From assembly GCF_022201045.2 (NCBI RefSeq), contig NC_068558.1, forward strand, positions 41,807,501 to 41,871,500: DNA of 64,000 nt, read 5' to 3'. Positions 13,126 to 25,726 of the stretch are shown here, one piece after another; the first letter of the stretch is position 1; every line of letters begins with the position of its first letter. A model generated the notes under the pieces. It had not been told where the DNA came from. It saw only the letters and a program-made list of their open reading frames with translations, and did not search any database. The stretch comes from Citrus sinensis (Eukaryota; Streptophyta; Magnoliopsida; Sapindales; Rutaceae). Position numbers and translations under genes: made by a program.

Positions 13126-14706
13126 GTTATGCTAGATATTTAGTGGAATTAACAAAAAACTGTGATGACTGATGACTGTGTTGGTCAAAATGGACAGCAA
13201 TGAAAGATCTATCTGTGCTGTCTACATGCTGAGGATTCCTGTCTCCACTTGAAGCTTTTGAGAAGAAGAAGACAAAAGAAAATGGATGTGAATCTAAGCA
13301 AAATGGAGAGACAACTAGGCGGTGAGTGTAGGAAGTTGGCCTTGTGATTCTTTTGTAACATGGGGGGGATTCATTATATATATTATATAAGATGATCATG
13401 TGGTGGTTGTTGATTAAGGGTAAGTTTTGAATTAACTAATTAATTAACACATTCAACTCAAATCTAATCAGCCCTTGTGGCTCCTTCTTTAACCATACAC
13501 TTGTTCATCTATGGTTTGCTTGATCTCACGGTCCCTGAATGAAATCACAGGCCATTGGTTTTTTTTTTTTTTTTAATGGTGCAGATTTGATTTACAATAT
13601 TGTCTCAAAATTTGTATTCGGTAGCTAGCTAGAGTAAGCAATGTGGCTGTAAATCTCAATGGAGTGAGTTCGGGTAAATGACGATTGTGAAAGAAACTGC
13701 TTCTACAATATGAGGCTTCTCAGTTTATATTGAACCGAGAAACATTATCTACTACTGGGCCAATGTGGATTTTGGTTTGGAAGGGCCATACGACAAAACA
13801 GGGGGTCCTATCATAAATATATAAAATTGAAGGGTCTAAAAATTTAGTTTATGAACCAGTGAATTTCATTTAACCCCTCGGCTTTCCTGACAATTTTTTC
13901 CATTGTGCGCCATATATATATGTTTTTTTTAATATTGATTGCACATCAGAACATGCTCAGACAAATAATCTTCATAAACGAGAGATGTCTTTACTCTACT
14001 CGTATTTCGCAAGGGAAACATACTATATAAATTAAGTAATTAACTCCACACAATCATATTAAATTGAGAGAGGTTGAGTGTATGGGGACTCAAACCACTG
14101 TTCTTATAATTGTGAAGGCAGTGGTTCACCACTCGACCGTGTGCGCCATATTCATTATTTATCATTGAATTATTATTTTTAAATAATCTAATTTCATCGT
14201 GGTTAAAGATTTAGCTAGTTCTATTATCACCTTCGAATACTCATGTTCAAAAAATAATATGTTCTCTATCGGTAAAAGGGAAAGAAAACAGAAGGAAGAA
14301 GCTAAGAGTATTCTTAAGAAGCATATTAAAGAGAAAAACATCAAATATTACACTATTACATTTATATAGTTAAAAAGAATGCTTGTACGCCTTGTTTTTC
14401 TTTTAGTTAGTCCTTCTCCTTGAACAAATGTGGTTGTCAAATTTTCTTACACTGAAAATTTTGACCTCATTTAGGATTGAAGTTGAAATAATACAAGTAG
14501 ATTATTTCATAAGTTAAAAAAAAATATGATGTTTGATAAAATTTTCAAAAGCTGCTTATTTCATAAGTTTCTTCACTTTAACAATAGATAGGGGATTATT
14601 TTTTATAATCAGTTTATTAAATAATTCACCGTACTTTTTTAAAATTTATATTATAACCTTAATATTTTAATAAAAAAACAATTATATCTTATTTTTCATA
14701 AGCCTA

Positions 14707-14762
14707 ACACACGCGCACACACACACAACACACACACATACCACGCACGCACACACACACAT
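14707..14762. repeat. Imperfect (CA)n microsatellite
   Basis: A CA-dominated stretch with a few interruptions (CGCG, ATACC) in intergenic DNA. Confidence 0.8.
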
Positions 14763-16888
14763 ATATAAAATCATCGTAACAATATAATTTAACAAACACT
14801 AAACTCTTATTTTAAATAGCATATAATTTCATCGGTACAGTTGAAGTAGCTTATTATATTAATTACTACGATCGCAAACTAGTCCTAAGACTTAGGACAA
14901 TGCATTTTCTCTCTCAGCTTCTCTGTCTTTCAGTTCTTCGGACGAGGGGTTCATATACAGAAGCTTAGGATTGTAACTCATAATTTGGAGAGAAATCTCT
15001 AATGCATCTTGTTTTATATAGGGATATCGCTACTCTCCTCCCCATAGTTTGCAGCTTCCCCTCTAGTCCTGTAGTTTTCATAATACTTTGATACTTGTTA
15101 ATGCCAAAACATTTACAGAAAAATTCGTTACAGCCATAGTCGAATCTTTTCGAATCTTTTTTTTCACTTTTGTTAAATTTCGGACATTATAAGGAAAGAA
15201 ATAGTAAAATCCAAAAACTATAGGGACAAAAAATATCAATCCCTCTGAAACCTCACAAGTCAAGTTTTTTATCCGTTAACATATTAATTAAATTTTTAAT
15301 ATTCTCACCTTAAAAATGTGGTAAATTTGACGCTAAATAGAAGTAATTTGATATTGCAACATAAACTGCGGGTGTAAATGCTAATTAATTCAGATATTTT
15401 CACGACTTGCTTCATTCCGATGTTTATAATCATCAAGCCTTTTTAACTTTGCTCATATAAGCCACCGTAATAGACTGATATTTCTACAACTAATGGTTAC
15501 TACATTAGAGGAAGTGTATTACAATTCTTTGACATAATCAAATGGCCACCATATCACATGTTGGATAAGCTTGAGCATGTGAGGAAGGAGATATTTTAGT
15601 GTATAGAAACTGGCAAACTGCGCTGTTGGTGTTAATTGCTGAGGGGCTCACATGGAGGAGGGTGACTGAACAATCAAGAAAAAACTGCATTTATTATAAT
15701 GTGTTGTATTTTACTAGTTTATTCTTCTTCTAGACATTTGTGGTGTTGCTCTAGATACCATAAAACTAGCGGCCTGTCATTGGAGTGGGGTTTTTGTTTT
15801 GCGCCTGTGTTTGAGCTTCTCTCACATTTCATTCTCAGAAGGTTTTGGCTTGGCCCTGCCATCCACTTCTTGACTTTAAGATTGACGTGGCATGATCGCA
15901 ATGGCGTGATGTTTATGTGTGTGATGGAGGGAGAGAATCAAGGCTAATGTCTCTGTTAGTGGGAGTATGTTTGTCACACATGTAAAAGTTGCGGTTGCGG
16001 CTTGTTTCTTCCATTCTTTTACGGTGATTAAAAAAACCACAAAGTGCTATTTTGTAGATCTAGTGGTGGAGCTACCATCCACGTAGTCTCCCTCTGTTCC
16101 TCTTTCTCTCTCACACAAAAATATAACATCAGACTAACGGAGTCGGAATGTACACCACTCACCCCAACCCCAAACCCCCCCCCCCCCCCTCTCTTTTCCT
16201 ATTCTATTGGGATTTACAGTGCACAGATATCATGAAAAGTAAGATTTTGATTACACCAAATCACCCAATAAGTCCTTAATCACATGTGAGAGTATAGTTA
16301 TTGCTTTATTAGGAAGTGGATTTTACAATGAGTGGTTGACAGAATAGCACTATTAGACATTTATCAGAATTTATAGTAGTGTGGGATTTTTTTCATTTAA
16401 TATGGTAAAATTGTACTGTATTTTTTTGGAGAAAAAATTAAATTTTCATTACTGATCATTTATAAGTGTGGGAAAACACACAAATGAAAATTGAAACAGA
16501 GAATATCTTTGTTTGTTTACGTGATTACTTTGAGTGAAAATTACATCACATGGGCATGTTTCACAGTAATGCTGCTTTGCCCAACCCATTAGTGACTAAT
16601 TTATGAAAGCCGAAACTTCGCCTATAAATTTGCAGCAAATGAAAAGCTCAATTGCCAACAGATTTTGCGACAATAATTCTAATAGTACCAAAATTAACTT
16701 TAACAAACCGACAACTAGCATTGGGTTGTCACGCTGGCTGGAGGTGACGGCCAGTTAATAGATGCTCATAACTTAAATAATCTCACCTGTTCAAACCGTA
16801 TTGATTTGATTCACTGACAGCTGGGTCCGAGTTCTATTCTCTGTCACAGCTAGGAAATACAATTTCATTTTCATAAGTCTGATTTTCA

Positions 16889-16940
16889 TCATCATCATCA
16901 TCATCATAATCATCACCATCATAATAATAATAATAATAAT
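16889..16940. repeat. (ATC)n followed by (ATA)n microsatellite
   Basis: Triplet runs of ATC then ATA/AAT in intergenic DNA. Confidence 0.8.
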
Positions 16941-17680
16941 TAAAAAAACATTGGTGTTTAAAAAATTGGGCTAATCCACTCTAGAAAATTGAAGCATTGG
17001 GAAGAAAAGAAGATGCGTTAGAAATTGCACAACCAGGGTTCGAATCACAACAGTTAAAAACTGACATGGTATCAAACTGATAATTTTGATGGTTAAGAAT
17101 GACTCTTTTAAGAAATTGGATTCATTTCAACGAAAACAGCACCCAGGGTGCAATCATAACTTTGAGCAACAAACATTCCCATTAACTTAAAAATAAACTA
17201 ATGCTAAAACACTCAACAGTTCAAATCGAGTGAATAGAAGGGGAGAGAAATGCAATCATCAGAATAGAGAGTACAATGCAATTCCAATCTAGAAATAAGA
17301 CGACAATTAAACACAAATGAATGAGTCTTTAGTAACCCCAGTAAAACTCTCTTGTTTTCTTCCTTTCCCATGTATGAAGAAACCCATTGAGGTTTAAACA
17401 CAATCCATGCCGATATGTTCACATGCACAGACCCAGCTGTAACGACATATTCACATACACAGACCCTGCATAACCGCACTTCTAGCAAATGATTTCCGAA
17501 AATATGGTTGTTAATCAGCTTATAGATTCTCCTCTCAAGAGAGGCAGTGTCTGCAAATTACTGAACATTAGGGTAAAAAAACACCAGCTGGGTCAGGCAA
17601 AGCAATCTTAAATACAATTCCAGCACATATCAAAGTCATGTCAAGAAACCAGAATTTACCAGGAATGTGCTGGCCACCTC

Positions 17681-18850
17681 TCATGGCTGATCCTCATCAG
17701 ATCTGGATTGTGTCAAACGTCGCCGTCTCCTTGGGATTGGAGATGTATCTTCACCCACATCACTGAATATATGCAAGTCATCTTCTTCATCATCTTCTTC
17801 ATCTTGAAGACCCAAAAGATTCTCACCCCAAAGGAAGCGACGGCGCTCAGATAAAGCTCCAGCAGAACGCCGATGCCTTGTCCATGCCCTTGAACGGGCT
17901 CTTGATTCACCAGTACCATCCATTGAACCGATCATGTGAAACAAAAAGAAAGTAGTCCACCATGGTGCATTAACTTCACCATTGCCACTTTCTCTTCCAG
18001 CGGAGAACCTATCACCATTCTCAATAACATAGTCACCAACTACAACAGCACCTGGCATAGATGAGCGAATAGCGCTAACAATATCACTATACTCCCTTTG
18101 GTGCTCAAGGCGTCGCCAGGCTCGTTCCCTAGATGGGTCAATATCAGAGGGTCTGGTCGTTGGGTGAACCCTCCTGGCATGTCGACGCAATTCCTGGTAA
18201 TTACCAACAAAGGAACATGACTCTCTGGAACAAGTTCTCCTTTTCAGGTTAAGATATTTTCTGGCCTCTTCTACAACCTCCCAGCCAAGTATTGCTCCAC
18301 GGCACATGGGGCATTTCAAACTCAGGATTGATTCAGACGAATTATCTACATCTAACCCTTCAAGTTCAGTCCGTTCATGAAAGGTCTGAGAGTTCCCTGC
18401 TTCTGGATTCAAATTGCCTTCTCCTTCCCTTTCTAACAGCCTATCTGCCTGTTGAATATTATTTTCCCCTGGTCCTTCTGGCAATCCATCAGATAAAGCA
18501 TTGCTTCCATTCAGATTGAGATTTTCACTACTTTCAACAAAGTCAGTTCTCAAAGCCAAATTCATATCAGAAGCATTACTATTGTGTTGAGGGTGTGAAG
18601 GTGAAGAATGGGATAAAGTTGTATTGTTCCTAGAACTGGTCCTTAATTTCTTATACCGGTCCAAGCAATTTGAATGCCGGTAACTTGTATCACAAATGTA
18701 AGATCTGCAACCCTTGTCATGCGAGCTGCAGATGAGAAGAACAGCATTATGTGGATGGTCCATGCAGATGGGGCATGAGATCTCATCCAACTCTTTGTGA
18801 AGAGCATGAATATCTGAATCAGTATACATTCTTCTTTTCACACCAGCCAT
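17681..18850 (-). CDS. DUF1644 zinc-binding (RING/C2H2-like) protein
   Basis: Single coding exon of 389 aa from ATG at 18850 to TGA at 17681. Residues 26-65 hold a Cys/His cluster: SCPICMDHPHNAVLL, then CSSHDKGCRSYICDTSYRHSNCLDRY. A second cluster, LKCPMCRGAILGW, is followed by a C2H2-like piece (CSRESCSFVG...ELRRHARRVHP) and the segment DIDPSRERAWRRLEHQREY. This order is typical of the plant DUF1644 family. The C-terminus has an acidic EDDEEDD block and basic RRRRR. Family members are described as nuclear or E3-like stress proteins, but the biochemical function is not firmly known. The frame is open for 39 more codons upstream. The Met at 18850 is preferred because MAGVKRR is followed at once by conserved sequence, while the upstream part is hydrophobic and looks like leader or intron. 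Confidence 0.9.
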   Translation of the reverse strand: MAGVKRRMYTDSDIHALHKELDEISCPICMDHPHNAVLLICSSHDKGCRSYICDTSYRHSNCLDRYKKLRTSSRNNTTLSHSSPSHPQHNSNASDMNLALRTDFVESSENLNLNGSNALSDGLPEGPGENNIQQADRLLEREGEGNLNPEAGNSQTFHERTELEGLDVDNSSESILSLKCPMCRGAILGWEVVEEARKYLNLKRRTCSRESCSFVGNYQELRRHARRVHPTTRPSDIDPSRERAWRRLEHQREYSDIVSAIRSSMPGAVVVGDYVIENGDRFSAGRESGNGEVNAPWWTTFFLFHMIGSMDGTGESRARSRAWTRHRRSAGALSERRRFLWGENLLGLQDEEDDEEDDLHIFSDVGEDTSPIPRRRRRLTQSRSDEDQP

Positions 18851-21490
18851 CTTGCATGCACTGTCGTAAACTACTAAACATATTGAATTTATCAGAACAT
18901 CAAAACCACTAGAACATAGTTCATACATCAAATAGATCAACCAAAATACTGTACACCCTCGACACAAACTTGCAAGTTTACAAAAAATTTAACAATATCA
19001 TTGTTGCAAGTTTGATTGAATTAAATGCAGTGAATCAGTCACTTACCCCCACAAGATATGAGTGGAAAAAGTAAAACACAAGTCACTGAATTGGAGAAAA
19101 GAAACATATAAAGTAAATCAACCAAATAACAAATATAAAATTGGGAATCCTGCAATTTTACATTAATCATTTTGATTAGAAGGTTCATCATTTACTGCAC
19201 CATTAACTAAATAAAATATATTTAATCATGAACTAGATCTACCTAATTTCAGACGAAATGATAATGAAGCAAGATGACCTCAATGTTGCAGTCAAATGTA
19301 TTTCAAAACTCACTAGATATGGAAGGGAAAGAGACCAAGGAGCATTTCTTAAAATTACGAGAAATAAGAAAATTAATAGTTTGTGCGCAACTATGCTGGT
19401 TCTCTTTTTGTATGTGTTTTGATGTTATTGTCATGGTTTTGGCATTAAAGGGATGAAATACAAATTTGCATCTGCATTAGAGAAAGGAACATACCCAGCC
19501 AGTGAAAATAGGGCTTAGGTGACGAAGATACCAACAATCAACTATGACATGAAGTATCTAAACAACTTTACCAAAACAATCAACTAATCACAAACAGTGT
19601 AGCCACCACAAAGTACCAGTGCTATTTCAGCAGCAGTGCTACAATGCCCAAAAGATTTGCCCAATTTGGTGCCCGGACAGGCGCAGGCCAAAATTCATGC
19701 ATTACAGATTTTCCCCTATATCAAGCTCATCGTGCACTGCAGTCATAGTAGCGTATAAATTCTTTCTTTCCCTCATGTTTTATTTTCAAACTACGACCTA
19801 ATAAATTTGGAACCAACCAGTATGCAACATAATGGATTATGTTATCAATTTCTCAATACCTCTGATCCAAATCTAGGATTGTTGTGGTAGATTGTTATAA
19901 GAATGATCAATGTCTCTGTTTTCTTTTCCTCTATATTATCAATTTCTAAAGAAAAAATGCATTCCACAAGTAAATTAAGCCCATCAAATAAAAAAGCCTT
20001 TAAATAGTATTCGGTGAGACTAAACACATCCCATATGTGTGTGCGCGTGCGCGTGTATGTATAGGTTGTTTTACAGCAGTTTAATAATTCCAGAAGTGTG
20101 CATACAAGCAGTTAGTCGAATGGTAAAGACGCCCCACAACCCACACTGAATTATTATCTGGCAAGTCCTTCCTTCCTCAAAGCCAATCCTGACAAACTCA
20201 TAAAAACCACTAAGCAATCACATAAACCCACCCATTCCATAGTAGCAGTCTGATATAATCTTTCAATGAAACGTCAGTGTATAAGGTCAAAATAAATGAA
20301 GCTCGATGTAGAATAGAGCAAACATATAAATGCAATACAAACATAAATAAAAGCCATATGATAAACATACAGTTTCGCATCAAAAAAATAAATAAATAAA
20401 CAACCTCAACACGAGATAAGTAATATGATGGATTGTAAATTGATATGGCACTTCCACAGTAAAATCATAAGATTTGAAATGCTGTATACATAAATCAATG
20501 ATACGAATACTATGTATGTCAGTTAACTTCACATACACTTACCACAAAAACTCTAAACTGATTTCCTACTGCAACCTTCTGAACCTCTACGTACCAGTTG
20601 GAAAACTTGAAACAATGAAATCTTTTATTAACTTTGTAATCACAGCAAAAACACTCGAGCACTGCTCCAAAGCATGCAACAATGATTTAGAAATAAACAG
20701 TTCTACAAATCTGGAGATAACAAGCCCTTGAATAAATAATTAACAGCTATGCCTTGAGCCACTAGATCACAAGTGAATGTTTAAACCTGCAATTACACCA
20801 CAAAACAGAGGCGATTGTGAATAAAGAACATTTCAAATAAAAAATTGAAGTCATCAAATGACAGAACAAACCTTTACAATAGCACCAACTATTCAAACTG
20901 AATTTAAAGAAATAAATGCAACTTAATAATTGTAACCAGTTAATCAAATGATACAAGTTTATAAGCACCAATCAGTTTAGACAAGCATGAAGTTCAAATT
21001 ACTATGTTTTGCTAATCATTTCATTCGATCAACAAATTTTTGATACATCGGATACTTATCTATCATCAAGTAATAATCTAAACCGATCAACGAACAATTA
21101 TAACATGAGCCCTACACCAGAAACACATCCATCTATCAATCAACAATCAATACATCTTTTCCAAAACAAACATAATATGACAAATAAAAGAATAATCGGG
21201 GCAATATATGCGCCAATGATATACTAATTCTAAAATTGATTCATTTTCGAGTAAACATTCGACATCCTTAACTTGTAATCAGAATCGGATCATTCAAAAA
21301 CCACCAATAACAATAAGAACTAACGAGCATAATAATTTACAGGTAATCAATAGCAGCGAAATCGATTCGAACAAATTAAAAGAAAATAAGGTAAAAAAAG
21401 AATTACAGAAGAGATTCGAGTTCCAGTTCGTCTGAATTTTTCGAGATGCTTTGATCCCTATGATGGTTGCGTAACGGGTTTGCTTAAGAT
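18851..21490 (-). other. Probable intron-containing 5' leader of the DUF1644 gene
   Basis: A candidate acceptor (ACGACAG) lies just upstream of the ATG. A purine/pyrimidine-rich exon-like block at about 21410-21490 carries a possible donor. The interval between has no stable reading frame. It is inferred to be 5' UTR with one or more introns, so the transcription start may lie near 21.49 kb. No transcript evidence is available. Confidence 0.4.
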
Positions 21491-23385
21491 AATAGCGATT
21501 ACGCGGATCGAGAGGTTTTGGTTTGGTTATTTATACAGTTTAATTTTCTAAATAAATAAATTAAATAATTATTTATAAATTTATCTATAGGTGAAAGGAC
21601 GAGAAACGGGAATTGATAAAGGGAGGTCAAGATAGGCAGGGGGAATTTTCATCGGATTCTATGCATTATGCAATCCGCCTTCTTTGTTGCTGCCTGGGGG
21701 AAGGTGGTGTGCCGGTCGATTTCTTGCACGTGGCGCGCATCGGTGCGGTTGCGGTTCGTTTGACGTGGCTACTGACATTATAACTTATTTTTGGGGAAAT
21801 AAAATAAAAATATAAGAAATACGTTCGTTTTGCGTTTTTATTTTTTTGGACGTTTTACGTGCGTTTTTAGTTACACGTAAAAGAACCAAGAACTCTTTTA
21901 ATGGGATTTTCTTTTTTCTTTTTTCTAGAAAAGAAGAAAAAATGACACAAGAGTCGTGACCCACATTTGAAGAAATGTAGAAAAGAAACCCTGTCGATTA
22001 ATTGAATGATTCGTTAGGTGATCCTTAAGATCTATACTATGGCCTATGGTGGTGGGGTGGTTAGGACTTCGCAGAAGGCGTGAATCTGCACCTACTAATA
22101 TGTATGTCAGATTATTATGGAAAGGGGTAGTCAGAATTAAGATTATTTTGGGAAAGCATTGCAACTAATTTTTTTTTTTTTTTTTTTGTATTCATTACAA
22201 GTAAAAGTCAGTAGATTGAGCTAGAATGATATTTCATACTCAAGTAATGCTAGATATTTTAATATTTAAGTCTTAATTTAAGTTTCAACTGATACAATAT
22301 TCATATATTAAATAGTGATTAAGTAATTGTATAAGTTATAAAATCAATCATTTAATAAATAAGTGACATATGACATCGGAGCTCAAGTGGAGAAGAATTT
22401 TATAATATATTAAAGGTAATATAGCCAACTAATGCATCATTTAATATATGAGCGACATATGACATTGAGACTTAAGTAGGAGAAGAGTTTGAGAATACAT
22501 TATAAGTAATATAACCAACTAATACATCATTTAATAGATAAGTGACATATGACATCAAAACTCAAGTAGGAGAATAATTTTAAAATACATTATAAGTAAT
22601 ATAATCAATTAATTCACACATAACGTGTCTAATTGAATTTAATATAAATACCATTTGCATTATAATTTTTTTTAAAAATATACACATATCATAATATTAT
22701 TTATTTATTTATTTATTATATAACTAACATAATATCTCTAATACATTAAAAAAAATTCTCTAAATAGGGGCTCAAATACACATATATCATACCGTGTCCA
22801 AATGTTGGGGTCACTCATAATATAATTTCCAATGTAACAATGGTCGTCTTTTAGCAATAAATTTACATAAAATTCCTAAACTGATTATTACAAATTACAA
22901 ATTTAAAGCCGTGCTAAACTTCATACTAAAAAAAAATTAAATTAAAAGAAAAAATAGTATTTAATGTAGCGAATTCATTTATTATAATCTCTACTATTAG
23001 ACACAGTTTAAATTCGATTCCTCCACAAGATTAATTGATAATTTATTTATGGTTGGTGCTACGTTACGTTAATCATACGCCAGACACAGCAACAATAACA
23101 GATTCCACTATAAAAACTATTTCTGTGAGTGGATGTAGTTACAATTAACGTAACCTGGGGGATACTTTATTTTTTCCACACACACTCCTCAAAATTGTAC
23201 CATCTGAGATGCACACCGCCTTTTCACAGCATTTACAAACCGAATTTACCAAACCCCAGAATAAAAAAGAATTGATTTTTAAATCACAGCGCCTCGACAA
23301 TTTCACAAAGGCGCTTGAACTTCGCAAACGGGGGAAAGGCAAAAGCAAACCAAAAGTCCTCCAATCGCTCTCGCTTACTCACGGC
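21491..23385. promoter_or_regulatory. Divergent intergenic region between DUF1644 gene and LSm5
   Basis: The two genes point away from each other, so this stretch should hold both promoters. It includes GC-richer sequence near 21.65-21.78 kb, a three-copy tandem repeat at 22348-22616, and the LSm5 leader just before 23386. No individual control site was assigned. Confidence 0.4.
22348..22616. repeat. Three-copy tandem repeat, about 89-90 bp unit
   Basis: Copies begin at about 22348, 22437 and 22527. Each starts with TCATTTAATA and contains GACATATGACAT, a CTCAAGT/CTTAAGT block and GTAATATA. The copies have diverged by substitutions. Confidence 0.8.
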
Positions 23386-25726
23386 ATGGCTCACAATCCT
23401 TCGCAGCTCCTCCCATCAGGTAACGTAGTCTCTGTTTCGTCTCATTGTTTTAGTTTCTGAAGGAAATCAAAATGGAAAATTAATTAATTAATTCACGGGT
23501 GGCGCAGAGCTAATAGACAGATGCATAGGGTCCAAAATTTGGGTGATAATGAAAGGAGACAAGGAGCTTGTTGGCACTCTTAAAGGATTTGACGTCTACG
23601 TCAACATGGTCCTTGAAGACGTCACCGAATAGTAAAGCTTCTCTTAACTTTCTAATTTCTCTGTATTAGGGTTTTACGTTTATTGATCACTCAATTTGGT
23701 CGTTTACTTGTACCTTTCTTTTAAGTGTTTATTTAGTTGTTTGTTTTAGGGTTTTAAGGCATCTTTTTTAACTTCATATAGTTTTGGGTCGAAGTAAGTG
23801 AATGCATTTTTTAAACAAGCGAAATGCATGCAACTATACTTGTTTGACCTACTTTATTTGTACTACATGCGCGATTGGGTCTTTGTTTAGAAAAAATTTG
23901 TTTTGTCTGCTCTAGAAAGGGGTTAACTTGTGATTGGCCTTCTCAACTGTGAGAGCGTTATGTGTTGATTTGGGATGTTGAAATGAATGAAAAAGATTTT
24001 GGGTGATTCTTGTCGTGGTCTATTTTGAAATGGCATGTGTGGATTCGGAGTCAAGGATGCCGATTGGTTCTCTTTCTCTTTTAGGAACAGTGGTCTTTTT
24101 CAGAATGGTATAGAGGCAGTTTAGCAAGCTTAAGGGATGATTATGTGTGTGTGGAAAGAGTGAAGTTCTCTCACTCATTCATGGAAGTGGATGCGTATTT
24201 TTCTTAGATTGTGAGTAATGCTGAGGTTTTCTTCTGTAGCCAATGATTATAGGTCTTGTAAGTTATCAGTTGATTAGTGGGAAATCTTATATGCCAAACT
24301 GAGATTGTTTATGTGAGAAGATGGTAAATTCTTCAAGGGAAATATCTGTAGCCAAATGTCAATTATCAAGTTGGTTTCTTTTCATACATGCGTTATATAT
24401 AAGACGCCAATATAATCACTTGATTGCTTGTATGGTGATGTCACCCTATTAATCTGAATCTTCTCTTTGATACGGCACATTTTAAGGGTGGCTCTGTCAA
24501 GGAAGATCCTCTATTCGTAAGTTCTCATTCCTAAGTTGGGATTGTATGATAGAAGTCATCAAGGGTGGCCTCTGTCAAGGAAGATTCTCTATTCTTCAGT
24601 TCTCATTCCTAAGTTGGGATTGTATGATAGAAGTCATCGTCATTCTGGCTTGCAGAGAAGTACAGTTTTGGGGTAAAAATTTTCATGGAAGTTGAAAAGA
24701 TGTGTCAGTGCATCTATTAACAATTATTCTCCTGCTTTGTTTGTTCTGATTCATGGCAGTTGTCTACCCTCAATAAATGACATTTTCATGTTAAACTTGA
24801 CGGAACAGCTACCAGGGTATAACTGGCAGCTCTTGTAACTGATGAATGAGAATTTAAAAAGTTGTTGGAAATGGTGACTGCTTAAGCACCATCTAATGGA
24901 TTAAAGGTGTTGGAGTTGCAAATTTGCTAAAAAAGGTCCGAGGTAGACTTCCTAGCCTAAAGTCGTGCTCAATTGTTGAATGACATCAATGAGGATATAT
25001 CTTCGGTATAGTGTGTGCTGTTTTTTTCTTTATCTTGGGACAATTTTGCTCTTCTACAATGGAAATTAACTTTCCTCTGTTTGAATTCTCTACTTTCATT
25101 TGTTGAGAACTATAGGAAGTTATACCTGCCGGAGTTTGGCAATGGGTTTCTTTTGCCATTTTTGGAAGTCAGAAAAAACTTTTTGTTTGGTGGATAAAGC
25201 AGATACATCTTTTATTATTCATGAAAAGTATTGAAAAGAGCAATGCAACACAAGTTGAAATAATTACTGTCTCAGATTGTTAGCTTAGTGGCCCCTCAAA
25301 CCTTTCTATTCGTGTTAATGTTTTGTTTAGAATGATATAATGCTTTGTATTTATATGAAATTAGAAAATCAGATCTCTGACCCTTATCATGAAGCAGTGT
25401 ACTGAAATAGCATGCACCTTGGCACGTATTTACTCGTCCTTGTTATATAATCTCTTTTACTTCAAAGGTTAATGGTCTTGTACCTAATTTCAATCTGTTT
25501 TTTGCTTCTATGTTTATCACAGTGAAATCACTGCTGAAGGTAGACGGATTACAAAGCTTGATCAGATTTTGCTCAACGGAAACAACATTGCTATAGTGAG
25601 TATTCCTTATGAATTACACCTTATGATTGACTTGTGGAAAACAACTTTCATTTTGCTAATTAAATTCTTACCGACAATTTGTTTGCAATACAGCTTGTTC
25701 CCGGTGGCTCACCTGATCCAGAATAA
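23386..25726 (+). CDS. LSM5: U6 snRNA-associated Sm-like protein LSm5
   Basis: Four coding exons, 23386-23419, 23508-23631, 25523-25595 and 25694-25726, give 87 aa. It starts [12 protein letters not shown]. The Sm1 part reads [20 protein letters not shown] then [23 protein letters not shown]. The Sm2 part is [17 protein letters not shown], and the protein ends DPE. Length and sequence are those of LSm5 throughout. It is a subunit of the LSm2-8 ring that binds the U6 snRNA 3' end in the nucleus, and of the LSm1-7 ring in cytoplasmic mRNA decapping. All splice sites are GT-AG. Intron 2 is long (1.9 kb) and holds a 78-bp tandem duplication. Confidence 0.95.
24484..24638. repeat. Tandem duplication (about 78 bp, two copies) in LSm5 intron 2
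   Basis: The block starting AAGGGTGGC and ending TAGAAGTCATC occurs at 24484-24560 and again at 24561-24638 with only a few differences. The high identity implies a recent duplication. Confidence 0.9.

Larger units (their letters stand above)
13126..17680. other. Intergenic region, 4.5 kb, no gene recognised
   Basis: Holds the promoter and 5' leader of the LAZY-like gene next to 13126 and the 3' flank of the DUF1644 gene near 17.5 kb. Between them are AT-rich sequence, a CA-rich stretch at 14707-14762, a poly-C run near 16177-16189, and ATC/ATA triplet runs at about 16889-16940. No coding exons with family resemblance were seen. Confidence 0.6.
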
